Source: Anolis sagrei
Lineage: Eukaryota; Chordata; Lepidosauria; Squamata; Anolidae
Reading direction: 5' to 3'
Assembly: GCF_037176765.1 (NCBI RefSeq)
Contig: NC_090025.1
Coordinates: forward strand, 144,270,758 to 144,334,757
DNA length: 64,000 nt
Shown: positions 36,291 through 56,700 of the stretch, piece after piece
How the letters are laid out: each line of letters starts with the position of its first letter
Position numbering within the stretch: position 1 is the first letter of the stretch
Made by a program: the position numbers and the translations under genes
The notes under the pieces: generated by a model
Database searches by the model: none
The model's input: only the letters and a program-made list of their open reading frames with translations
Told to the model about the DNA's origin: nothing

Positions 36291-36844
36291 TATTATTATT
36301 TATCTCATGTGGGTGACTGGCAATTTCTCCCTAAAGGACCAAAGTCTGGTACCATATATGTGCTCATTGGCTGCAATTGTTCCATTCTTTTCTGAAAATC
36401 CAACCAACTAGGAGTTAAATGGCTAGTGGACCACCACTGATCCAAAGATCATTGCTTCAAGTAGCATTGTTTAAAAATTAAATCCAAAATTGCACATCAG
36501 CAGCTGGTTTGAAAGTCTGCGTAGGCTTCCTCTTATCCCATCATACTTTATCCATGACGAAGAGCCCTCAGGAAGCTCCAATGCTTGCATCCACTTTGTG
36601 TTTCCTTTTACTTCTCTGGACAGAAATGTTGCAAGATGTAGATTGTGAAATGTTTACAATCCCAAACACTACTATATTTGCTTTTCTTGCAATTTAGATA
36701 ATTGTGATAATGACTTTCACAACCACTATGTCTACTTACATGGGGAAAAGTTCCATTGAATTCAATAGTACTTAGGCATACCCATCTGATTTTTACTTGT
36801 GGAAATGGTAGCAGTTGGTCTGATTAGAAAAATAATCATATTCA

Positions 36845-38231
36845 TAGAATTCATAGAATCATAGAGTTGGAAGAGACCTCGTGGGCAATCTAGTCCAACC
36901 CCTGCCAAGAAGCAGGAAAATCGCATTCAAAGCACCCCCAACAGATAGCCATCCAGCCTCTGTTTAAAACCCTCCAAAGAAGGAGCCTCCACCACACTCC
37001 GGGGCAGAGAGTGTGGCGTAATGTAAAAATAAACCACATGTAGTTTACGTTTGATCAGCCCACACACTGCCTTGCTAGAGAAAGAAAAAATGCCACACAG
37101 ATGAAAAGTAAAGAACAAGAAATTTACTCTTCATAGTTCAGAACAACGTCCAATGTGGTCAGTTGCATCAACTCACATAATGTCATTTTATGAGAGATTT
37201 AAAATAGTCTTTCTTTGTCCACATGGATAAACTCCTTCAGCAACTCATGAAGCAAGAGTACACTCCAAACTCTGTCTATCTCTTCCTGGCCTGCTTTTTT
37301 TCTTTCTGCTTCTAAAATCACTATTGTGATTTTATGTTGTATTGTGTGCTTAGTTTGTGTTGCTTTTTTAAAAATTATTTTCATTATATTTTATTGATAT
37401 ATTATTTTATGTTGTATATTTGCTTTGATGTAATTGTTAGGCTTGGCCTCATGTAAGCTGCCCCGAGTCCCCTTGGGAATATTGTGGCGGGGTATAAATA
37501 AAGTATTACTACTGCTATTATTCTCTCTGAGTATGTGCATAGCTCGAGTCTGAAAAATGTAACAGTAACCAAAAGTTCCAGGCTCAGCCATCTCAGCGCA
37601 CAAAGCCCGACCAAAAAGTTTCATGCATCTTATTTTACAGCTGAGATTCACCCACACACATTACCTAATTTCTGACATGCTCCAACAGAGAGTTCCACTG
37701 CTGAACACCTCTCACAGTCAGGAAGTTCTTCCTAATGTTCCGGTGGAATCTCCTCTCCTGTAGTCTGAAGCTATTGTTCCGCGTCCTAGTCTCCAGGGCA
37801 GGGAAAAACAAGCCTGTTTCCTCTTCCCTATGACTTCCCCTCACATATTATACCTGGCCCTCATCATTTCTCCTCTCAGCCTTCTCCAGCCTTCCCCTCA
37901 CGTATTCATTCATAGCCCTCATGTCTCCTCTCAGCCTTCTCTTCTGCAGGCTAAACATGCCCAGCTCTTTAAGCCACTCCTCATAGGGCTTGTTCTCCAG
38001 ACCCTTGATCCTTTTAGTCTCCCTCCTCTGGACACATTCCAACTTGTCAACATCTCCCTTCAATTGCGGTGCACAGAACTGAACACAGTATTCGGGGTGT
38101 GGTCTGACCAAGGCAGAATAGAGGACTTCCCTGGATCTAGACACTAGACTCCTAAATATGTCCTCTCCAGGAATATCCTGTGATATTCTTGGGTCAGAGG
38201 TCTTTCCTTTCAATAGTTTTGAATTATCCAT
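36845..38231 (-). mobile_element. CR1 LINE 3' part, split by an LTR
   Basis: The minus strand encodes CR1 ORF2 C terminus at 37848-38231: [34 protein letters not shown] and [15 protein letters not shown]. The terminal block and 3' UTR (ending TCTAGTCCAACCCC, then ATCATAGAGTTGGAAGAGA near 36853-36900) lie on the far side of a 676-bp insert. Apart from the insert this is one continuous copy with a well-kept frame. Confidence 0.85.
37012..37687. mobile_element. Solo LTR with 5-bp TSD
   Basis: It begins TGTGGCGTAATG and ends CATGCTCCAACA, with GAGAG duplicated at 37007-37011 and 37688-37692. These are TG...CA termini and a 5-bp target duplication, as for LTR retroelements. No internal retroelement region is present. 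A LINE-type tail (AAGCTGCCCCGAGTCCCC, TATAAATAAAG) lies inside it at about 37300-37517, giving three nested layers. The family was not assigned. Confidence 0.7.
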
Positions 38232-38409
38232 GTTTTCGCATTTCTATGTGGGGCGCATAGCGTATTATTTTCTGTATTTCATTGCTTTCTGTATTTTTGC
38301 TTTATTTTTTTCAGCCCCCATTTTTCATTTAATATTTTCATCCCATTATCTAGTTTGTAGTGTCAAAGTGTGTATCAAAAGTACATCAGTCTGTCTGTCC
38401 AAGAAAGGC

Positions 38410-39245
38410 TGCTGCTAGGTAAACAGGCCCTTTATGATGTCACTGGATTGGCTGTTGCTAGATCAAGGATTGGCTGTTACTAGGTGAAGTGGCCCTCTAT
38501 GATATCACTGTATTGGCTGTTGCTAGGTGAACCGGCCCTCTGTGATGTCATTGGATCGGCTGTTGATAGGTCAAGGATCGGCTGTTGCTAGGTCAAGTGG
38601 CCCTTTGTGATGTCACTGGATCAGCTGTTGCTAGGTCAGGGATTGGCTGTTGCTAGGTCAAGTGGCCCTTTGTGGTGTCACTGGATCAGCTGTTGCTAGG
38701 TAAAGTGGCCCTATGTGATGTCACTGGAATGGCTGTTGGTAGGTCAAGGATTGGCTGTTGCTAGGTGAAGTGGCCCTTTGTGATGTCCCTGGAATGGCTG
38801 TTGGTAGGTCAAGGATTGGCTGTTGCTAGGTGAAGTGGCCCTTTGTGATGTCCCTGGAATGGCTGTTGGTAGGTCACGGATTGGCTGCTGCTAGGTGAAG
38901 TGGCCCTTTGTTATGTCCCTGGATCAGCTGTTGCTAGGTCAAGGATTGTCTGTTGTTAGGTCAAATGGCCCTCTGTAGTGTCACTGGATTGGCTGTCGCT
39001 AGGTCAAGGATTGACTGTTGCTAGGTGAAGTGGCCCTTTGTGGTGTCACTGATTGGCTGACGCTAGGTGAGGGATTGGCTGTTGCTAGGTCAAGTGGCCC
39101 TTTGTGATGTAACTGGATCAGCTGTTGCTAGGTCGATTGGCTGTAGCTAGGTGAAGTGGCCATTTGTGATGTCACTGGATTAGCTGTTGCTAAGTCAAGG
39201 ATTGGCTGTAGCTAGGTGAAGTGGCCCTTTGTGATGCCACTGGAA
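38410..39245. repeat. 65-bp minisatellite
   Basis: About 12-13 units, with spacing of exactly 65 bp between GGAATGGCTG at 38726, 38791 and 38856. Some units lack a 22-bp internal subrepeat. The typical unit is ATTGGCTGTTGCTAGGTCAAGG, a second ATTGGCTGTTGCTAGGTGA, then AGTGGCCCTTTGTGATGTC. ATTGGCTG is an inverted CCAAT box and GTTGCTAGGT resembles an RFX X-box half. The array ends about 1.6 kb upstream of the candidate TMEM19 promoter motifs. Confidence 0.9.
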
Positions 39246-39366
39246 AATAAAAGTGACACGTACGTGAGAGGAAGGAAGGAAAGAGCCAGCCTGCCCACTA
39301 TTGCCAGAGTGTTGTGATGAGCCATTGTGCGATAGGCCCTCTCAGACCTGGAGAAGGGAGAAAGTA

Positions 39367-40625
39367 CAGGGCCGTACTCAGAAAAAAATTTCGGGAGCGG
39401 TTGAAATTTTCGGGGGGGGGGTGTGTGAAATTTTTGCGGGGGGGAGGGTTGAAACCTGCCTCCTAGCTCACGCTGAAGCAAAGAGCACATCTGCAGGGGG
39501 CAGAGCAGCCTTCAATAGCCTGCAGCTCCGCCCTTGTCAACCACCTCCACCAAGTCTGGCCTCCTTAATGAGAGCATTCAACACCCCCCCCCCCCAACTT
39601 GGTTGCATCACTAGTGTTCTGTCGTGCGCTGGGCCTGTAAATAATTGTCTTTAGAACAGGATGTGCTACCTTTGACCAGCAGGAAGCCAGGGGGCCAAAA
39701 GAGAAGTTCTCAGAGGTTTCCACTACAAACAGTCTTTAGATGGCTTGAGAAGTACAACAAGGTCTTTTATTAATGAACAATCAAACAGAAACTTCTCTTG
39801 TCTTCAGTAAAGTTAAGCAAATGATTCCAAGCTTTTAGGCAACTGGTGAATTCCTAATCTTGCCCACGAAGGACAGGCAACTGTCTTCAATAACTTCTTC
39901 TTTAAAGGAAAATCCCCATTTTAACTTCTCCCAGGCTGACTGTAATCTAACCCTTACTGATGTGGGCTCCGCTACCGGGTCGAACTGTGTCTCGAACGTC
40001 GAGTGGACCTACCAGCAAGGCAGTAGATGTTCTCCAGCTGGAATTCTTTGGTCTTTATGGCTGTTTTCCTGGAAATTCTTTGGAGACTCTTAAGACCTTT
40101 CTCCCCCGCAAGGTCTTAAGGGTTGAAGCTTTTGTACAGGGGAAGCTTGCACACATCCTATACATAAGCTTACCTTGCTGAGACTAACTAAAAAATGGCT
40201 CCCTTCCCATCCCAATTGCCCTGAGCAAGGGGCGGGACCAAAACTTAACAATGATGGACAGGTGACTTGCCCTATGACTGCAACCAAAGAAGCCACCTAT
40301 CTGCAGAGTCCCTGAAACCTAGGACTGCAAGCAAACATTTAATACAAAGCAAATAAAGTTGGAGCTCCTGGTACAGCTGTACCAGAACAACTACATCGGC
40401 TATTGCTGCAAGTAATGACAGTGTGAATAAATTGCCAATATTTGCTTGAGATAGTGCTGGCAGTTTTGGAGGGACTCTTAATTTTTTGCATCTCATAGAC
40501 TTAGCATGGGGATTGGGTTAACCAGTTAAAATTCATGAGTAAACCAGTTTTTTTAAAAAAATCTGAAACATTTCGGGGGGGGGGGGTTGAACCCCTACCC
40601 CCCCCCCCCCCTCGCTACAGGCCTG
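39367..40625. mobile_element. hAT element containing an LTR
   Basis: The termini CAGGGCCGTACTCAG and CTCGCTACAGGCCTG are imperfect inverted repeats. 8-bp flanks AGAAAGTA (39359-39366) and AAAAAGTA (40626-40633) differ at one base. Subterminal TTTCGGGGGGG tracts lie near both ends. No transposase frame was seen. A 775-bp LTR-like insert makes up most of the length. Confidence 0.7.
39615..40389. mobile_element. Probable solo LTR in hAT element
   Basis: It begins TGTTCTG and ends CAGAACA, a 7-bp terminal inverted repeat with TG/CA ends. The flanks are ACTAG (39610-39614) and ACTAC (40390-40394), four of five identical. An AATAAA-like motif is on the minus strand near 39770. No internal region is present. 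The boundaries are a best fit by eye. Confidence 0.5.
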
Positions 40626-40829
40626 AAAAAGTAGGCAGGCAGTGGTCCCAATGACATTTAGGGGTAAATACAAAATATAATCCAAAATATATACAAAATG
40701 TATATGTAAGCGAATTTTTAAAGCAAGTGTCAGCTTTTAATGTGGGAAGAAGTCCAGTCAGGGAGCTTAGAAAAAAAATGGCTTAGGGTGTGTGTTTGGG
40801 GAAATTTGGGGGAGGAGGAGGCGCCTCCC

Positions 40830-41350
40830 TTCCTTCCGGAAAGGTGAATCTGCCTCAGCAAGAGAGAAGCTGGGTGATTCGAACGCATGGCCAACTTTCG
40901 CGCATGCGCTTTAGAGTCCCGAGTAGAGACAGGAAATGTTCGATGCACCATAGAACAGGGAACTAATGAGACTCCTTGGTTGCCGTCATCCATATTGCCG
41001 AATTAGGCTAACACAGTCCTGATAGTACTGTGTTATGAGTTATGGAATCGTGGGCTCTATAGTTTAAGGAGGGGCTTAGGCTTCTGTTCAGGAAAGGTCT
41101 AATTGAGAAGAGATCTTGATCACCCACAACCCTGCATGGGTCTGTATATGATAGCTTGTGGAAAGCGAGCTCACAAGTGATACGTCCTTAAGCACGTCTT
41201 CCCGATTCGTAGATCTATGTGGCCTTCGTTCATGGGCCCGCTGTGGCTGTCGGAGGCGGCAGCGTTTGGATGGGGAGCCTGATGGAGGGGCTCTCGCCTC
41301 CTCAGACGGACTGGGAAGGCCGAGGCCAGCCCCGGGCGCCTCTCTGGTGG
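40830..41350 (+). promoter_or_regulatory. TMEM19: Candidate TMEM19 promoter and noncoding exon 1
   Basis: This is a CpG-rich patch between repeats, about 5 kb before the first coding exon. Motifs are ETS palindrome TTCCGGAA (40834-40841), NRF1-type GCGCATGCGC (40900-40909) and a weak YY1-like CCATATT (40990-40996). From about 41160 the plus strand is GC-rich and ends at CTCTCTGGTGGGTAAAAG near 41340-41355, which offers splice donors. TMEM19 in mammals has a noncoding first exon, and exon 2 here begins right at an AG acceptor, so an upstream exon is required. The exact start site and donor are inferred. Confidence 0.5.
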
Positions 41351-41374
41351 GTAAAAGACAACCATCATCACCAC

Positions 41375-41656
41375 GACACGCGTCTCCCCCTCCCCTATCG
41401 GCTCCGTCACGTGTGAACGCGATACACGGGTTTCCCACCCCTTTCCCAGCGAGGAACTTTCGCTCAGGCATCCTTCTTACAGTTACATAGACTGCACTGT
41501 AGAATGAAGGCATTTGACACGCGTCTCTCCCTCCCCAATCGGCTCCGTCACGTGTAAACACGATACACGGGTTTCCCTCCCCTTTCCCAGCGATGAACCT
41601 TCTCTCAGGCATCCTTCTTAGGGTTACACTGTAGATTGAATGAAGGCAGTTTGGCA
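41375..41656. repeat. Tandem 141-bp duplication with E-boxes
   Basis: Copy 1 is 41375-41515 and copy 2 is 41516-41656. Both contain GACACGCGTCTC, GGCTCCGTCACGTGT, ACACGGGTTTCCC and CTCAGGCATCCTTCTTA. Each has a CACGTG E-box in GTCACGTG context (41408-41413 and 41549-41554). Copy 2 also has CCAATCGG. Both copies end in the first bases of the MITE that continues from 41628. Confidence 0.9.
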
Positions 41657-41832
41657 CCACTTTCACTGCCATGGCCCAGTGCTATGGGAGTTGTAGTTTT
41701 ACAAGGTCCTTAACTTTCCCTTTCCAAGAGTGCTGATGCCCTCCCAAAACTACAACTCCCTGGATTTCCATAGCATTCAGCCATGACAAAGTGGTGTCAA
41801 AGTGCATTCATTCTACAGTGTGGATGCACCCA
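41628..41832. mobile_element. MITE of the TGTAGAATTAATGC family
   Basis: It starts ACACTGTAGATTGAATGAAG and ends CATTCATTCTACAGTGTGGA. GGCACCACTTTCACTGCCAT and AAGTGGTGTCAAAGTGCATT mirror each other inside. This is the best-kept copy of the family. A diverged fragment is at about 43335-43445. Confidence 0.8.
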
Positions 41833-41885
41833 GAGGTTGAGTCTCCTTTACCCGAAAGGCCTGTGAATCCCAATTATGTATGGCA

Positions 41886-41985
41886 TGGGTTGTTGTAGGT
41901 TTTTCGGGCTATATGGCCATGTTGCAGAAGCATTCTCTCCTTACGTTTCGCCTGCATCTATGGCAGGCATCCTCGGAGGTTGTGG
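41886..41985 (-). repeat. Retroelement 3'-end sequence, reverse copy
   Basis: Reverse-oriented match to 25085-25245: GGTTGTTGTAGGTTTTTCGG, CTATATGGCCATGTTGC, CATTCTCTCC and CGCCTGCATCTATGGCAGGC. It lies in the inferred TMEM19 intron 1. Confidence 0.6.
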
Positions 41986-42201
41986 ATAACCAGGGCCCAC
42001 TTTAGCATCAAAATGGAATAATAAGAATTCCATAATATTCTATGTATATAGAATCCTTTTCAGCAAAAGGAATAAGATCTTGGAGTCCTTGTGGATAACA
42101 TATATAAAAATATGTATAGCATATGCAAAGTGAGACATCTGGGGAGATGGGACCACAAGTGTTTTGGATTTTCTCTGGGATTTTGGAATATGATTATACA
42201 T

Positions 42202-42315
42202 CAGGCATGGGCAAACTTCGGCCCTCTGGGTGTTTTGGATTTCAACTCCCACAATTCTTAACAGCCGGTAGTTGGAGTCCAAAACACCCGGAGGGCCAAA
42301 GTTTGCCCGTACTCG
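42202..42315. repeat. Foldback MITE with near-perfect TSD
   Basis: It starts CAGGCATGGGCAAACTTCGG; the right arm ends AAGTTTGCCCGTACTCG. Flanks TTATACAT (42194-42201) and CTATACAT (42316-42323) match at 7 of 8 positions. It is in the same family as 5209, 43493 and 53155. The 8-bp duplication suggests hAT mobilisation. Confidence 0.8.
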
Positions 42316-42583
42316 CTATACATAATCTTGGGATGTGGGACCCAAGGCGAAACATACTCCACATATGTTTCGTACCTTATACCCAATATTTGTAATCCTT
42401 CTGCATGAAACACGATTGTGTACACTGAGCTGTCACAAAGCAAAGGTGTCACTGTCTCAGCCCCTGGATTTTGAAGCATTTCAGATTTCCAGATAAGAGA
42501 CACTCAAGCTGTATTTGTATCCTGCTTTCTTCCAAGTGAGTTCAAGGCGGCATAAATGGCTCTCCTTCCCCTAGTCTTTAGAG

Positions 42584-43322
42584 CACTGTTTCTCAACCTT
42601 CCCAGTGTTGCGACCCCTTAATACAGTTCCTCATGTTGTAATGACCCCCAACCATAACATTATTTTAGTTGTTACTTCATAACTGTAATTTTGCTACTGT
42701 TATGAATCGTAATATAAATATCTGATATGTAGGATGTATTTTCATTCACTGGACCAAATTTGGCACAAATACCCAATATGCCCAAATTTGAATACTGATG
42801 GGGTGAGTGGGATTGATTTTGTCATTTAGGAGTTGTGCTTGCTGAAATTTATAGTTCACCTACAATCAAAGAGCATTCTGAACTCCACCAGTGATGGAAT
42901 TGAACCAAACTTGGCACACAGAACTCCCATGACCAACAGAAAATACTGAAAGGGTTTGGTGGGCATTGACCTTGAGTTTTGGAATTGTAGTTCACCTACA
43001 TCCAGAGAGAACTGTGGACTCAAACAATAATGGATCTGGACCAAACTTGGCCCGAATACTCAATATGCCCAAATGTGAACACTGGTAGAGTTTGGGGAAA
43101 ATAGACCTTGACATTTGGGAGTTGCATTTGCTGGGTTTTATAGTTCACCTACAATCAAGGAACATTCAGAACCCCACCAACACTAGAATTGGGCCAAACT
43201 TCCCACACAGAACCCCCATGACCAACAGAAAATACTGTTTTCTGATGGTCTTTGGCAACCCCTCTGATACCACCTGGGGACCCCCACCCCAAGGGTCCCG
43301 ACACCCAGGTTGAGAAATGCTG
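42584..43322. mobile_element. SPIN-type hAT element with perfect 8-bp TSD
   Basis: It starts CACTGTTTCTCAACCTTCCC and ends GGTTGAGAAATGCTG, with CTTTAGAG duplicated at 42576-42583 and 43323-43330. The first 165 bp (TTAATACAGTTCCTCATGTT, ACTTCATAACTGTAATTTTG, then TATCTGATATG and GGATGTATTTTC) match the SPACE INVADERS (SPIN) hAT terminus as I recall it. The interior is instead the ACCAAACTTGGCACA...CCCATGACCAACAG sequence shared with the Helitron at 5640-6055. No transposase ORF is present. Confidence 0.8.
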
Positions 43323-43492
43323 CTTTAGAGTATGTCAGCATTATCGAATTAATACATTTTGACACCTCTTTAACTGCCATGGCTCAGGGATATGGAATCC
43401 TGGGATTTGTAGTTTGTGGCACCAGCATTCCTTGGCAGAGAAAGCTTGAGACCCTTCCTGGTATAAACCAACCAATACACACACATATATAT

Positions 43493-43609
43493 CAGGCATA
43501 GGCAAACTTTGGCCCTCCAGGTGTTTTGGACTTTAACTCCCACAGGTTGTTAGGGATTGTAGGAGTTGAAGTCCAAAACACCTAGAGGGCTGAAGTTTGC
43601 CCATGCCTG
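43493..43609. repeat. Foldback MITE
   Basis: Long arms start CAGGCATAGGCAAACTTTGG and end GCCCATGCCTG, mirrored around GGTTGTTAGGG. The flanks are AT-rich (ATATATAT and ATATAGAG), so the duplication is only partly readable. Confidence 0.8.
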
Positions 43610-43852
43610 ATATAGAGTGCCAATCATATTTCTAAATCTGCTTGGGAAGGATTTATATATTGGAAAATGAAGATAAGTGTAACAGAAATGTGAAATATGG
43701 AAGCTTATATCATAGTAAACCTGTCATATTAAAATAGGCAGGAGTGAGGAACCACGGGCTTCGCATATGTTTGGACTTCACTCTCATCGTTGCTTGCCAT
43801 TGGGTAGGGTTGAAGTCCAGCACATTTGGAAGCTTATATATCCCTTCCTGTT

Positions 43853-44698
43853 TGCAGACATCACCAAATTGGAAGGGATAGCCAATACTGCAGAAGACAG
43901 GAACAGAATTCAAAACATTCTTAATAGATTAGAGAGATGGGCCAAAACTAACAAAATCAAATTCAACAGTGACAAATGCAAGATACTCCACTTAGGCAGA
44001 AAAAATGAAATGCGAAGATACAGAATGGGAGGGGTGCCTGGCTCAACAGCAGTATATGTGAAAAAGATCTTGCCCTTGTGGACAGGAAGGTGAAAATGAG
44101 CCAAAAATGTCATGCAACAGTTTTAAAAGCCAATGGGAATTTGGCCTGCATAAATAGGAGCATAGTGTCTAGATCCAGGGAAGTCATGCTACCCCTCTAT
44201 TGTGCCTTGAAATACTATGTCTATAGTTGAAGGGAGATGTTGACAAGCTGGAATGTACCGAGAGGAGGGCGACTAAATGATCAAGGGTTTGGAGAATAAG
44301 CCCTATGAGGAGCGGCTTAAAGAGCTGGCCATGTTTAGCCTGCAGAAGAGAAGGCTGAGAGAGGAGACACGATGAGCATGTATGAATACGTGAGGGGAAT
44401 TCATAGGGAGGAGGAAGCATACTTGTTTTCTGCTTCCCTTGAGACTGGGACGCAGAGCAATGCTTCAAACTACAGAAAAGGAGATTCCACCTGAACATTA
44501 GGAAGAACTTTATAACAGTGAGAGCTGTTCAGCAGTTGAACTCTTTACCCCGCAGTGTGGTGGAGGCTCCTTCTTTGGAGGCTTTTAAGCAGAGGCTGGA
44601 TGTCCATCTGTGGGAGATGCTTTGTATGTGATTTTCCTGCTTCTTGGCAGGAGGTTGGACTGGATGGCCCACAAGGTCTCTTCCAACTCTGATTCTGT
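43853..44698 (+). mobile_element. CR1 LINE 3' half
   Basis: Runs from the ORF2 segment at DITKLEGIANTAEDR and RLERWAKTNKIKFNSDKCKILHLG through ERRFHL-type sequence to the 3' UTR (GGAGGTTGGACTGGATGGCC, then CAAGGTCTCTTCCAACTCTG, near 44650-44690). It lies in TMEM19 intron 1, sense to the gene. It is 5'-truncated, with several frame breaks. Confidence 0.85.
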
Positions 44699-56184
<11,486 letters not shown>

Positions 56185-56700
56185 AGTTGATATATTGACT
56201 CCTATACGTTTTATTCAAAGAAGCTGTGATTTACAAGATTCTTCACAAGGCACTTTTATAACTGTGGGCTGGACTATTTCCTGCAACACTTCTGGAGGAA
56301 TGAGGAATCCTTAGATAATTATTCCTGCAGTGTGTCCAGATATTCTAAGCAAAGTGGAGTGAACGAAGGGGTACTGATTTGATATCACTTCTTTTGTGTT
56401 GGAATACTGTTCTTGCTTGAATGATTATGACTTTGATGGTTATGATTTTGTCTTAGCTCATTCCCCATAGTCTGACAGGCAAGGAAATAAGGGACCAAGG
56501 GAAAAGGTTAACTCCTGGCAGAGTACTGCTGTATTTGTGAAGTAAAGCAATGGATCTTAACCTTTTACAAGTCTTTTAATATGTATTTCTTTTGTCGGAT
56601 GTGGTAGGCACACTTGGAGAATTCGTCGGCTTTTGTTTTGGCAAAAGTGGCAGCAGTATTTAAACGTCAGTTGAATAAAATTGAAATATTTTAGGGTTTT
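56185..56700 (+). other. TMEM19: TMEM19 3' UTR, minimum extent
   Basis: The first AATAAA is at 56674-56679, followed by a GT-rich stretch near 56690-56705, a plausible cleavage site. Further AATAAA motifs at 57917-57922 and downstream could extend the transcript. Confidence 0.6.

Noticed and set aside
38410-39245. Regular repeat array resembling a CRISPR
   Set aside because: The units are contiguous with no unique spacers and the DNA is vertebrate; it is a minisatellite.
41088-41672. 194-residue minus-strand frame over the TMEM19 5' region
   Set aside because: It spans both copies of the tandem duplication and part of a MITE, so the peptide repeats itself; open length reflects CpG-rich DNA rather than a gene.
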